Shown here piece by piece: positions 10,076 to 19,423 of a stretch of DNA of 45,083 nucleotides (positions are counted from its first letter, which is position 1; each line of letters opens with the position of its first letter). The notes below the pieces were generated by a model. That model saw only the letters and a program-made list of their open reading frames with translations. It was not told where the DNA came from and did not search any database. The stretch is taken from assembly GCA_010032545.1 (NCBI GenBank), contig RGPT01000006.1, forward strand, positions 1 to 45,083, read 5' to 3'. Made by a program: the position numbers and the translations under genes. Source of the DNA: Alphaproteobacteria bacterium. Its GTDB lineage: Bacteria; Pseudomonadota; Alphaproteobacteria; Reyranellales; Reyranellaceae.

Positions 10076-11707
10076 TCAGGACACGCGGCGGGACGACCAG
10101 CCACCGGTGAGGCGGTCGAAGACGGCATTGGCATAGAAGCCGTTCGAGAGGTGCACGCGCAGGCCGGCGGCGGCGGGGTGATAGGCCCAGAGCGGGAACA
10201 TGGCCTGCACGATGGCGACCAGGCCGAAGCTGATGACCGCGAGCACGATGAGCGCCCATTCGAGCGGACCCGGCGATGGCGTCGGCGGCAGGACGCCCGC
10301 AGTGAGGCCGGTCGCCACGGTCTGCAGCGCGAAGTAGCCGACCGAGGTCGCCAGCGCGTAGACCGCCGTGCGCCGGGTGAGCGCCCTTGGCGCCGCGTCG
10401 GCGAATCCCTGCGCCAGCATGTAGGCGACGCCGAAGATCAGGATGGCGCCCAGCGCGATGGCCTGGGGCGCTTTGTGCGCCAGGCCGAAGCCGAGCCCCA
10501 CGAGGACGTAGATGAAGAGCGCGGCCGCGAAGGCACGTCCGACCGCCCCGGCGTCGGGGATGGCGACCGGTCCGGGCCGCCGGATCGCTGCGACCCTTTC
10601 GACCGCGCCGCCGGAGGCGAGGAAGGAGTGGGCCTTGTAGAGCGAGTGCGCCACGATGTGCAGCAGCGCGAGCGGGAAGAGCGCCAAACCGCATTGGAAG
10701 ATCATGAAACCCATCTGGGCGACCGTCGACCAGGCGAGCGACGTCTTCACCGCCGGCTGGGTGAGCATGACAAGACCGCCGAACAGCGCCGTGAAGCCAC
10801 CGATCATCACCAGCACGGCGAGCACGCCCGGCGCGAGCAGCATGACGTCGGCGAAGCGTATCAGCAGGAACCCGCCGGCATTGATCACGCCCGCATGGAG
10901 GAGCGCCGACACCGGCGTCGGCGTCTCCATGACCTCGATCAGCCAGCCATGGGTGGGAAACTGGGCAGACTTCAGGATCGCCGCGAGCGTCAGCAGGCTC
11001 GCCGCCCCGATCGCCAGGCTTCCGCCCGCTCCGGCACGGGCCGCCTGCAGGATCGAGCCGATATCGGCCGTGCCGTAGTCCGCGGCGAGCAGAGCGGCGG
11101 CGCCCACGAGCGCGATGTCTCCGAGGCGCGCGGTGATGAATTTCTTGCGCGCCGCGCGCTGTCCGGCCGCACGATCCGGGTAGAACAGAAGCAGCCGGTG
11201 CAGGAACAGGCTGGTGGCGACCCAAGCCAGGACCAGCTGGACGATCTCGCCCGCGGTGACCAACAGCATCACCGCGGCGAGCGTCAGGCACAGCCATCCG
11301 GTGAACGGACCCTGCCGGTTCTCGCCGTCGAGATAGGTTCCGGTGTAGCGAACGACGATCCAGCCGATGAAGGTCACCAGAAGCAGCATCGTGGCGCTGA
11401 CGTCATCCAGCCGGATCGATAGTCCGGCACCATAAATCCCGATCACGGAACTGACGCCCGGCCCGAAGGCGATCAGCGCCGCCGTCGACGCGATGGCCGC
11501 GCCGAGCGCCAGGAGCGCGGCAGCCTCGGCCGGCTTGGCGAGGCGTTTGGGCCGGAGCCCTTGCTGCGAGAAGCCGATCGCCGCGCCGGCGAGCAGCAGA
11601 ACGGGTGCCAGCAATGGCAGGAGATGGATCGGCAAGGTTGCCCCCTTCGACGCGAGCTTCGGTTCCACGACCCTTCTACGGAAGCGCTTGGCATCAACAA
11701 AATGCAT
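10076..11707 (-). CDS. dabB: NuoL/NDH-5-like membrane subunit, DabB-like
   Basis: Proton-conducting antiporter signature [39 protein letters not shown]...[15 protein letters not shown], upstream of DUF2309; true start may be an internal codon near LPIHLLP. Confidence 0.85.
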   Translation of the reverse strand: MHFVDAKRFRRRVVEPKLASKGATLPIHLLPLLAPVLLLAGAAIGFSQQGLRPKRLAKPAEAAALLALGAAIASTAALIAFGPGVSSVIGIYGAGLSIRLDDVSATMLLLVTFIGWIVVRYTGTYLDGENRQGPFTGWLCLTLAAVMLLVTAGEIVQLVLAWVATSLFLHRLLLFYPDRAAGQRAARKKFITARLGDIALVGAAALLAADYGTADIGSILQAARAGAGGSLAIGAASLLTLAAILKSAQFPTHGWLIEVMETPTPVSALLHAGVINAGGFLLIRFADVMLLAPGVLAVLVMIGGFTALFGGLVMLTQPAVKTSLAWSTVAQMGFMIFQCGLALFPLALLHIVAHSLYKAHSFLASGGAVERVAAIRRPGPVAIPDAGAVGRAFAAALFIYVLVGLGFGLAHKAPQAIALGAILIFGVAYMLAQGFADAAPRALTRRTAVYALATSVGYFALQTVATGLTAGVLPPTPSPGPLEWALIVLAVISFGLVAIVQAMFPLWAYHPAAAGLRVHLSNGFYANAVFDRLTGGWSSRRVS

Positions 11708-11717
11708 TGTTCTATTG

Positions 11718-11744
11718 ATATCGTTCTGTTTAGTAGAACGATAT
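11718..11744. promoter_or_regulatory. Inverted repeat operator candidate overlapping the LysR start codon
   Basis: ATATCGTTCT-GTTTAGT-AGAACGATAT, perfect 10-bp arms, 7-nt spacer, in the divergent dabB/lysR promoter region. Confidence 0.65.
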
Positions 11745-12645
11745 GGCAGACCTGAACTACAACCACCTTCGCTATTTCTGGGCGGTCGCGCACGACGGCA
11801 ACCTGACCAGGGCGGCCGGGCGCATGAACCTGTCGCAGTCGGCGCTGTCGGTGCAGATCCGGAAGCTCGAGTACCAGGTCGGCCATCCGCTCTTCGAACG
11901 CGTCGGCAAGAAGCTGGTCCTGACCGAGGCCGGCCGGATCGCGCTCGACTATGCCGATACGGTGTTCAAGGCGGGCGGCGAGCTGATGAGCACCTTGCGG
12001 GGACACCCGGTGGCCAGCCGTCAGGTTCTTCGGGTCGGCGCGCTGACGACGCTGTCCCGGAACTTCCAGCTGGAATTCGTCCGTCCCCTCGTCGGCCGGC
12101 CCGATGTCGAATTGATCGTGCGATCGGGAAACATCCGCGACCTGCTCGCGCAGCTGGAGGCCCATGCGATCGACGTCGTCCTTGCCAACAGCGCGGCGCC
12201 GCGGGACGCCCGCTCGTCGCTGCGCAATCACCTGCTCGACGAGCAGCCGGTCAGCCTGGTCGGACGTCCCCGGAGGGGTAAACGCAGGTTCCGCTTCCCC
12301 GGGGACCTGCGCACCGAGCCCCTGCTGCTCCCCAGTCTCGACAGCGACATCCGCGTGGCGTTCGACCGGATTCTTGAGCTGGCCGGAGTCAGGCCGACCA
12401 TCCTCGCCGAGGTCGACGACATGGCCATGCTGCGTCTTCTTGCCCGCGAGCGCGAGGGTGTCACCCTGGTGCCGCCGATCGTCGTTCGCGACGAACTGGA
12501 GGCCGGGATCCTCATTGAGCACTGCCGGATTCCGGGGGTCACCGAGAGCTTCTATGCGATCGTGAAGAAGCGGCGTTTCCCCAATCGACTTCTCAGCGAC
12601 GTTCTGGGGATCGCCGACACAGCGATATCGAAGTCGGCAGGTTGA
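11743..12645 (+). CDS. LysR family transcriptional regulator
   Basis: MADLNYNHLRYFWAVAHDGNLTRAAGRMNLSQSALSVQIRKLEYQVGHPLFERVGKKLVLTEAG. Confidence 0.93.
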   Translation: MADLNYNHLRYFWAVAHDGNLTRAAGRMNLSQSALSVQIRKLEYQVGHPLFERVGKKLVLTEAGRIALDYADTVFKAGGELMSTLRGHPVASRQVLRVGALTTLSRNFQLEFVRPLVGRPDVELIVRSGNIRDLLAQLEAHAIDVVLANSAAPRDARSSLRNHLLDEQPVSLVGRPRRGKRRFRFPGDLRTEPLLLPSLDSDIRVAFDRILELAGVRPTILAEVDDMAMLRLLAREREGVTLVPPIVVRDELEAGILIEHCRIPGVTESFYAIVKKRRFPNRLLSDVLGIADTAISKSAG

Positions 12646-12825
12646 AGCTCGATGCCGGCCTCCCACCGATGACCGAGTTCTTACAAAAGTGCCGCAAGGG
12701 CAGCATGGAAGCCAACTGGTTCATCGGCTGCGCGACGACGATCACGTCGGCAGATTCCCGACGCGGTGGAAGTGGCTCTTGCGGAAGGCTCCACAGGCGG
12801 ATGCGACTCCTGCGGCACGGCTGTC

Positions 12826-13809
12826 CTACTGATCGACTTCGAGCTTGTTGTCCTTGATGAGCTGGGCCCAGCGCGCGGTTTCCGCGGCGATGCGGGCCTG
12901 GAACTCGGCCGTGGTGTTGGGCAGGTAGATCAGGCCCTGGTCGGCCAGCAGCTTCTGCACGGCAGGCTGCAAGGCGGCGGCGGTGTATTCCTTGTAGAGC
13001 CGGTCGACGATCGGCTGCGGCGTGCCGGCCGGCGCGATCACCGCGTACCACGTGACCACCTCGGCATCGCCGAGCGACAGTTCCTTCAGCGACGGCACGT
13101 CGGGGAGCTGAGGCACGCGCTGCAGCGTGGTGACGGCCAGCGCGCGCAGGCGGCCCGCCTGGATGTGCGGCAGGAGGCTGGGCAGCGTGTCGAAGGTCGC
13201 CTGGATGTCGCCGGCGAAGAGCGCCGGCAGCGATTCGTTGGTGCCCTTGTAGGGCACGTGCACGAGGTCGATGCCGGTGCGCTTCTTCAGGAGCTCGAAG
13301 GTGAGATGTGCCGGGCTGCCGAGCCCGACCGAGGCGAAGTTGAGCGCGCCCGGCTTTGCCTTGGCGGCGTCGATCAGCTCCTGCGCGGTCCTGATCGGCG
13401 AATTGCCCGCGACCACCAGCACCAGCGGCGAGGCCGCAAACATGGTGATGGGGATCAGGTCGTCCTTCACGCTGTAGGGCATCTGCCTGTAGAGCGACGG
13501 GAAGATGGTGAGCGGGCCGAGGTTGCCCATGCCGATCGTGTAACCATCGGGCTTGGCCTTGGCGATCTCGGTGACGCCGATACGGCCCGCGGCGCCGGCC
13601 TTGAAATCGGTGATCACCGTCTGGCCCAGCGCCTGCGACACGCGATCATTGAAGGTGCGGGCGATCACGTCGTTCAGGCCGCCCGCCGGCCACGGAACGA
13701 GGAACCGGACCGGCCGCGTCGGCCAGTCGGTCTGCGCCCAGGCGGGGAGAGAGGCAAACAGGGGGGCCAGGGAAAGGAAGATCGCCAGCAGCTTACGTGT
13801 GAATTTCAT
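12826..13809 (-). CDS. Bug family (TctC-like) tripartite tricarboxylate transporter substrate-binding protein
   Basis: Signal peptide MKFTRKLLAIFLSLAPLFASLPAWAQ; TRPVRFLVPWPAGGLNDVIART...VPYKGTNESLPALFAGDIQATFDT. Confidence 0.9.
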   Translation of the reverse strand: MKFTRKLLAIFLSLAPLFASLPAWAQTDWPTRPVRFLVPWPAGGLNDVIARTFNDRVSQALGQTVITDFKAGAAGRIGVTEIAKAKPDGYTIGMGNLGPLTIFPSLYRQMPYSVKDDLIPITMFAASPLVLVVAGNSPIRTAQELIDAAKAKPGALNFASVGLGSPAHLTFELLKKRTGIDLVHVPYKGTNESLPALFAGDIQATFDTLPSLLPHIQAGRLRALAVTTLQRVPQLPDVPSLKELSLGDAEVVTWYAVIAPAGTPQPIVDRLYKEYTAAALQPAVQKLLADQGLIYLPNTTAEFQARIAAETARWAQLIKDNKLEVDQ

Positions 13810-13940
13810 GGCCAACCTCAAACAATAGTCAGGCCGACCATAGCTCCATCCGCCGTCCCGACCGAAGCCCGAAGGGCGTCGTGGAGGGACCTTTTCTCGA
13901 CGATATGCTGTCACCGCCAGAGAAAAGGCCCCTCGACTCA

Positions 13941-13960
13941 GCGCGGAGACTACTCCGCGC
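13941..13960. repeat. Strong hairpin between two divergent Bug genes
   Basis: GCGCGGAG-ACTA-CTCCGCGC, perfect 8-bp stem, flanked by CCCC...GGGG. Confidence 0.5.
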
Positions 13961-14085
13961 GACTCGGGGCGACGAAAGTTGGGGTCTCAAAGTGCGCCAC
14001 CGTCGACACCAACGCGGTCCTGTGACAGCGTGAGTGCCTGCAGGCGCCCGAAGAGACGCCCGATGAAACGACCCGGGAAGACGCC

Positions 14086-15102
14086 ATGATCCGCACGCCG
14101 CGCCGTCAGCTCCTCAAGCTCGCAACCGTTCTCGCCACGTCTGCCGCGTGGCCCGCGGCCGCCCAGACGACGGGCCAGACAACGGGCCAGACAACGGCCT
14201 TTCCCGCACGACCGATCCGGCTGATCGTGCCGCACGCGGCGGGCGGCAATTCCGACGCGTTCGGCCGCATCCTGGCGCAATTTCTGGGCGAGCGCGTCGG
14301 CCAGCAGGTGGTGGTGGAGAATAAGCCGGGCGCGGGCGGCACGGTGGCCAGCGGCACGATCGCCAAGGGCACCGCGCCCGACGGTTATACGCTGCTGGTG
14401 GCCGACAACGGCACGCATGCCATCGCGCCCACGCTCTATGGCGCAAAACTGTCCTACGACGTGTTCAGGGATTTCACGCCGATCACGCTCGCGGCCACCT
14501 TCCCGGCCGTGATCGTGTTGCACCCCTCGGTGCAGGCCACGACCGCGCAGGAATTCGTGGCGCTGGCCAAGAGCCAGCCCGGCAAGTTCACCTATTCATC
14601 GGCCGGCACCGGCAACGGCTCGCACCTCACCATGGAACTGTTCCGTACCGCCGCCGGCGGGCTCGATATGCTGCACGTCCCCTACAAGGGCGGCGCACCG
14701 GCCGTACAGGCGCTGCTGGCGGGCGAGGTGCAGCTGACGGCCGTCAGCGTCAACACGGCGCTGCCGCACATCCAGTCGGGCAAGGTGCGGGCACTGGGCG
14801 TGGCGTCGTCCAAGCGCTCGCCGGCCCTGCCCGACGTGCCGACCTTCGCCGAAAGCGGCATCTTGTTCGAGGGCGACAGCTGGCTGGCCATCGTGGGGCC
14901 GCCCGGCACCCCCGCCGATATCGTGGCCAAGCTCAACGCCGACATTGCAGCCACCCTGCGCCAGCCCGACGTGCAGGAGCGCCTGGCCAAGATCGGCCTC
15001 GCGGTCGTGGCGTCGACGCCGGCCGAACTCACCGCCGTGCTGCAACGCGACGTTCCCAAGTGGGGCAAGGCGGTAAAGGAGTCCGGTGCCGTCGCCGAGT
15101 AG
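14086..15102 (+). CDS. Bug family substrate-binding protein
   Basis: MIRTPRRQLLKLATVLATSAAWPAAAQ...FPARPIRLIVPHAAGGNSDAFGRILAQ...NKPGAGGTVASG...HVPYKGGAPAVQALLAGEVQ. Confidence 0.9.
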   Translation: MIRTPRRQLLKLATVLATSAAWPAAAQTTGQTTGQTTAFPARPIRLIVPHAAGGNSDAFGRILAQFLGERVGQQVVVENKPGAGGTVASGTIAKGTAPDGYTLLVADNGTHAIAPTLYGAKLSYDVFRDFTPITLAATFPAVIVLHPSVQATTAQEFVALAKSQPGKFTYSSAGTGNGSHLTMELFRTAAGGLDMLHVPYKGGAPAVQALLAGEVQLTAVSVNTALPHIQSGKVRALGVASSKRSPALPDVPTFAESGILFEGDSWLAIVGPPGTPADIVAKLNADIAATLRQPDVQERLAKIGLAVVASTPAELTAVLQRDVPKWGKAVKESGAVAE

Positions 15103-15111
15103 GCAGAGGAG

Positions 15112-16029
15112 ATGAACATGGTTGGAGCAACTTCGGCTCGCCGTGCGGCGCCCCGGACCACCGCTGCGCCCGCCTACAACCCCGACGCCCGGTTCGATCT
15201 CCTCGTCAGCGACGTGGAACTCAGGCGCAATGCCGCCGGCCGCATGCTGATGGCGCGCATTTACCAGCCGCACGGCAAAGGTCCCTTCCCGGCCGTCCTC
15301 GATCTGCACGGCGGGGCGTGGACCCGGAAGGACCGTCTGGCCGAAGAGCCGATGGACCGCGCGCTGGCCTCGAGCGGGCTGCTGGTGGTGGCCGTCGATC
15401 TCACGTTGGCCGCCGAGGCGCCCTATCCGGCCTGCGTGCAGGACGCCAACCATGCGGTGCGCTGGCTGAAAGCGAACGCCGCGCGCTGGAACGGCGACAT
15501 TTCCAGGCTGGGCGTCTACGGCTCCTCGAGCGGCGGTCACGTGGCCGAGCTGCTGGCCATGCGGCAGTACGATCCGCGCTATTGCGCCATTCCTGTCGAG
15601 GGCGCGCGGGATGTCGATGCCCCCCAGTTCGACGCAACCGTCTCGTGGGTCGCGATGCGCTCGCCGCCCAGCAACACCGTTGCCCGCTACGAGAATGCCG
15701 AGCACCGCAAGAACGAGACCATGATCCAGAGCAACAAGACCTTCTTTTCGCCGTGGGAGAGTATCCACGAAGGCAACCCGCAGGAGATCCTCGAGCGCGG
15801 CGAAAAGGTCGCGCTGGTGCCGTTCCTCATCATGCAGGGCGCGCTCGACGACAATGTCCTGCCGGCGATGCAGGAAAGGTTCGCCGAAACTTACAGGGCG
15901 GCGGGCGGCCAATGCGACTATCGCCTGTTCGAGGACTCGACCCACGAATGGGTCGCCGAGCCCGGCCCGCAGACCGACAGGGCGCGGGCGACGGTCAAGG
16001 AATTCATCGCGCGGCAGTTGAAAGCCTGA
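15112..16029 (+). CDS. Alpha/beta hydrolase (esterase/lipase-like)
   Basis: FPAVLDLHGGAWTRKDR (oxyanion HGG), YGSSSGGHVAELLAM (GxSxG nucleophile region), C-terminal D...H pattern. Confidence 0.85.
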   Translation: MNMVGATSARRAAPRTTAAPAYNPDARFDLLVSDVELRRNAAGRMLMARIYQPHGKGPFPAVLDLHGGAWTRKDRLAEEPMDRALASSGLLVVAVDLTLAAEAPYPACVQDANHAVRWLKANAARWNGDISRLGVYGSSSGGHVAELLAMRQYDPRYCAIPVEGARDVDAPQFDATVSWVAMRSPPSNTVARYENAEHRKNETMIQSNKTFFSPWESIHEGNPQEILERGEKVALVPFLIMQGALDDNVLPAMQERFAETYRAAGGQCDYRLFEDSTHEWVAEPGPQTDRARATVKEFIARQLKA

Positions 16030-16091
16030 CACGCCCCCTCACCCTGAGGAGTACGTGATTTCCGAAGCCTGCTTGCTTGAGGCTTTCCGCC

Positions 16092-16739
16092 TCACGCGAT
16101 CACGATATCCATCTCGGTCGCCAGCGCGCCCGCTTCGACGCCGGGCGCCGGCGCGAGCTTCATCTCGATGCGCTGGCGCTGACCGGGCTGACGCACGGCG
16201 GCGCGAAACACGCCGTCACGCTCGTTCATCGGATCGCCCGCGATATACAACTGGCTGGTGAGCCGGCGGCCGTCGCTGGTCGCCGTCTTGAGGTGGATGT
16301 GCGGCGCCCGGCCGGGATAGGGGACGGGCTTCAGCGTGCGGAAGCTGTAGCGGCCGTCGGCATCAGCCAGCATGCGGCCATAGCCCTGGAACGCGGCGTC
16401 CCGGCGGTCGCGGCCGGGCTGACGCGGATGGTCGTAGAGCCCCCGCGCGTCGCACTGCCAGATCTCGATCAAAGTGCCCGCAAGCGGCCGGCCATCGACG
16501 CCGATCACGCGGCCTTCCAGATGAAGCACCTCGCCCATGGCGCGCGCCTGCTGGCCGCGGACCTGCACGAGGTCGTTGTCGGAGTCGGCGGGCAGGCCGG
16601 CCGGATAGAACGGCCCCTCCGTTTGCGGCGGTGTGGGCACCGCGTCAGCGGCAAAGGCGGATGACAACGGCAACAGGCCGGCACCGATGCCGGCACCAAT
16701 CAGCAGGCCGCGGCGGGAGAGGATTGAGGGTTTCGTCAT
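16092..16739 (-). CDS. Intradiol ring-cleavage dioxygenase family, with Tat-like signal peptide
   Basis: MTKPSILSRRGLLIGAGIGAGLLPLSSAFA; TEGPFYPAGLPAD...LIEIWQCDARGLYDHP...GRYSFRTLKPVPYPGRAPHIHLK. Confidence 0.85.
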   Translation of the reverse strand: MTKPSILSRRGLLIGAGIGAGLLPLSSAFAADAVPTPPQTEGPFYPAGLPADSDNDLVQVRGQQARAMGEVLHLEGRVIGVDGRPLAGTLIEIWQCDARGLYDHPRQPGRDRRDAAFQGYGRMLADADGRYSFRTLKPVPYPGRAPHIHLKTATSDGRRLTSQLYIAGDPMNERDGVFRAAVRQPGQRQRIEMKLAPAPGVEAGALATEMDIVIA

Positions 16740-16793
16740 CCCGCGCAGTCTCCACGCAAAAGCGGCGGCCACATGGCAGCCGGGCGCCCGGTC

Positions 16794-17771
16794 CTACTCG
16801 GCCTTGATGCCCGCCGACTTGATCACCCTCGCCCACTTCTCGGTGGCCTCCGAAACGATCTTCCCGAATTCCGCCGGCGTGCCCCCCGTCACCGTTCCGC
16901 CCAACTCGACAATCCGGCCTTTGATCCTGGGGTCGGCGATGGCGGCATTGAGCTGCTTGTTCAGCAGGTCGATGATGTCGGCCGGGGTGCCCTTGGGCAC
17001 GCCAATGCCGGCAAACCCGCTGGCCTCGTAGCCCGGCACGAACTCGGCAATCGTTGGAACGTCCGGCAGCACGTCCAGACGGGCCGCGGGCGTTACCGCG
17101 AGCGCGCGCAGTTTGCCGGACTTGATCTGCTGGATCGATTCCGAGAGGGGCGCGAAAACCACCTGGACGTGGCCGGCCAGCAGATCGGCGACCGCCGGCG
17201 CGCCGCCCTTGTACGGGACGTGGACCAGATTCACCCCCGCCATCGTCTTGAAGAGCTCGCAGGTGATGTTTTGCGGCGTGCCGGCGCCGGCCGATCCGTA
17301 GTTGATCTTGCCCGGATTGGCCTTGGCATAGGCGATGAACTCGGCCAGCGTCGTGGCGGGAACCGACGGATTCACCACGACGACATAGGCCAGCCGCGCG
17401 AGGTAGATGACCGGCGCGATGTCCCGGATGAAGTCGAAGCCGAGATTGCTGTAGAGCGCCGGATTGATCGCATGCGGGGTCACGACCTGCAGCAGCGTGT
17501 AGCCATCGGGCGGTGCCTTGGCGACCGACTCGGTGCCGATGTTGCCGCTGGCGCCGGGCTTGTTGTCGACGATGAATTGCTGGCCGAGGCGCTCCGTCAG
17601 CCAATCGGACATCAGGCGCGCCATGATGTCGGTCGCCCCGCCGGCGGGAAAGCCGACGACGATGCGGGCCGGCCGGGACGGATAGGCTTGCGCCCGCAAC
17701 AGGCCGGGCGCGGCGGGCAAGGCCGCCGCACCCGCGGCCAGATGCACGAATGCGCGACGGGGAAATTTCAT
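16794..17771 (-). CDS. Bug family substrate-binding protein
   Basis: MKFPRRAFVHLAAGAAALPAAPGLLRAQAYPSRPARIVVGFPAGGATDIMARLMSDWL...NKPGASGNIGTESVAKAPPDG...VPYKGGAPAVADLLAGHVQ. Confidence 0.9.
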   Translation of the reverse strand: MKFPRRAFVHLAAGAAALPAAPGLLRAQAYPSRPARIVVGFPAGGATDIMARLMSDWLTERLGQQFIVDNKPGASGNIGTESVAKAPPDGYTLLQVVTPHAINPALYSNLGFDFIRDIAPVIYLARLAYVVVVNPSVPATTLAEFIAYAKANPGKINYGSAGAGTPQNITCELFKTMAGVNLVHVPYKGGAPAVADLLAGHVQVVFAPLSESIQQIKSGKLRALAVTPAARLDVLPDVPTIAEFVPGYEASGFAGIGVPKGTPADIIDLLNKQLNAAIADPRIKGRIVELGGTVTGGTPAEFGKIVSEATEKWARVIKSAGIKAE

Positions 17772-17879
17772 GGGGCTGTCTCCTCAGTTTGCGCGACGAC
17801 GCGGATACGCAACGCTACTGGACGCCCTCCAGAAGCAGGCTACACCCGTCTTGCGAGGAGGCGAAAGGGGTGAATGCTT

Positions 17880-18000
17880 CCTCCTGGCACCAAGCAGACC
17901 GTCGGGAGTGTCATCCCGATGTCTGCTCTCATCGTTAAAGCAGACCCGCGTTGGTGTGCTGGTGATGTCGCCTCTTGACCCCAAGCAGACGTCAGTCCGC
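17880..18000. repeat. Degenerate intergenic repeat of the 'ATGTCCGCTTT...AAAGCGGACAT' palindromic family
   Basis: At least two degenerate units: ATGTCTGCTCT-CATCGTTA-AAGCAGAC and ATGTCGCCTCT-TGACCCC-AAGCAGAC; a third partial CAAGCAGACC upstream. Confidence 0.5.
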
Positions 18001-18140
18001 ATTTCTCGTTGGACTGAAACTACCCGCGTCCGTGAGCTGCATCTGCTGCCAAAATCGGCGCAACCCCAGTACCAAAAGACGATAACCCGAACTCCGTCAG
18101 CGAATCGGGCTGGATCAGAAGCCAGTCGCGACTGGTGGGG

Positions 18141-18704
18141 CTACCGCTTCGCACCATCGAGAAAAAGCATGAAGCGCGCGAGAGGCCACTTGAACAGCAG
18201 AAGATAGGCCACGTGCAGAGTGACAAGACCGACCAGAAGGTTCGCGAGGAACTCGTGCAACTCCGACATCGGGCCTTCCGACTCTTCGCGTTCGCTCTTG
18301 GCCTTCGCCGTGGCGGTCTTGACCTTCTTGTCCGCCGAGTCTTTGGCGATCGCCACGCCAACGACGCTTCCTGCGGCGAAGCCGACCGCCCGGCCGCGGT
18401 CCAGGGCGATGCCTGTGCCGGACACGCCGATCAGGCAAACGGCGATGCCCAGAAGGAGCGTCCGACTGATCGCTGGATGGGTCATGGCATTTCCGAGTTT
18501 CAGGCCGGCGAACTGAGGATAGAACCGCATCAATCCCAATTGCGGGACGCCCGTCACGGCCCATAGCACCCGTCCGATCAGCACCACGGACACGGCATAG
18601 CCCAGCCACGCGTGAACGAGGCCCATTTCGCCGGTCGCATAGGCGGCAACGGCCAGTACAACCAACAGAGCGTGGTAGGCGCGAAGACGATGCATGATCG
18701 GCAT
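18141..18704 (-). CDS. Cytochrome b561-type membrane protein with a charged cytoplasmic/periplasmic loop insertion
   Basis: MPIMHRLRAYHALLVVLAVAAYATGEMGLVHAWLGYAVSVVLIGRVLWAVTGVPQ...ELHEFLANLLVGLVTLHVAYLLLFKW. Confidence 0.82.
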   Translation of the reverse strand: MPIMHRLRAYHALLVVLAVAAYATGEMGLVHAWLGYAVSVVLIGRVLWAVTGVPQLGLMRFYPQFAGLKLGNAMTHPAISRTLLLGIAVCLIGVSGTGIALDRGRAVGFAAGSVVGVAIAKDSADKKVKTATAKAKSEREESEGPMSELHEFLANLLVGLVTLHVAYLLLFKWPLARFMLFLDGAKR

Positions 18705-18943
18705 ATGACGCACTCCGTGACATTGCGGGGCTGGCGAAGGGTGCTTCGCCCGGAGCCGCGGGCGCATCACATAGTCGGCGTCGGGCGCCAAGGAAGAGCG
18801 ATCACGAGACCATAGTCTACAACGAACGACCAGCGACAAGGTTCCGCGTCGCTGCTTGCGATGTTGCGGATCGGGGTGTGTTGGCTGCCGGGGCCTGCGA
18901 ACCGGGCTCCGACACAAGCGGCAAATCCCCTACCATGTGCTTC

Positions 18944-19423
18944 TCATTTGAAGACGCCTCGCTCCGCACTGCTATGACAGGCAAGACAGTTCGATTTGGT
19001 GACGACTTTGGGGTCTTTCCAAACCGACTCGGGAAAGCGGTGCTTGCGCAGGAAGTCAGGGTTTTCGGTGATGCGTTGCGGCGTGCCGCCGGGCGCGACC
19101 CAATGCATGTATTTTGCGGCCCGTCCCTGGTTCACGACGTCGCCGGCATTGGCGGTGAGATAGGCGCGGATGATCTCGATCTTGTCATTCATCAGGGTCA
19201 CGTCCTCACCGAAATGGTCGGAAAGACTGCCCATCATGCGGCTCCACGACCGCGCCGGCAGAAAGCCCGGCTGAAATGTCATGTGGCAGGTGCCGCATTC
19301 CTTCTGCACCGTCGCGTCGCGGACCGGCGGCATCCAGTCGTCTCCCGCATAGGCCGGGCACGCGAGCAGCAACAACACGGCCGCGAGGAGCGTGAAGGTC
19401 GGCGTGAGCGGGCGCACGCTCAC
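18944..19423 (-). CDS. Diheme cytochrome c (DHC-like)
   Basis: GTG start overlapping the upstream TGA; signal peptide; two CxxCH motifs (CGTCH, CLACH); DDWMPPVRDATVQKECGTCHMTFQPGFLPARSW. Confidence 0.85.
   Translation of the reverse strand: MSVRPLTPTFTLLAAVLLLLACPAYAGDDWMPPVRDATVQKECGTCHMTFQPGFLPARSWSRMMGSLSDHFGEDVTLMNDKIEIIRAYLTANAGDVVNQGRAAKYMHWVAPGGTPQRITENPDFLRKHRFPESVWKDPKVVTKSNCLACHSSAERGVFK

Noticed and set aside
9665-11422. 585-aa Arg/Glu/His-rich plus ORF antisense to dabB
   Set aside because: Antisense artefact of a TM-rich GC gene.
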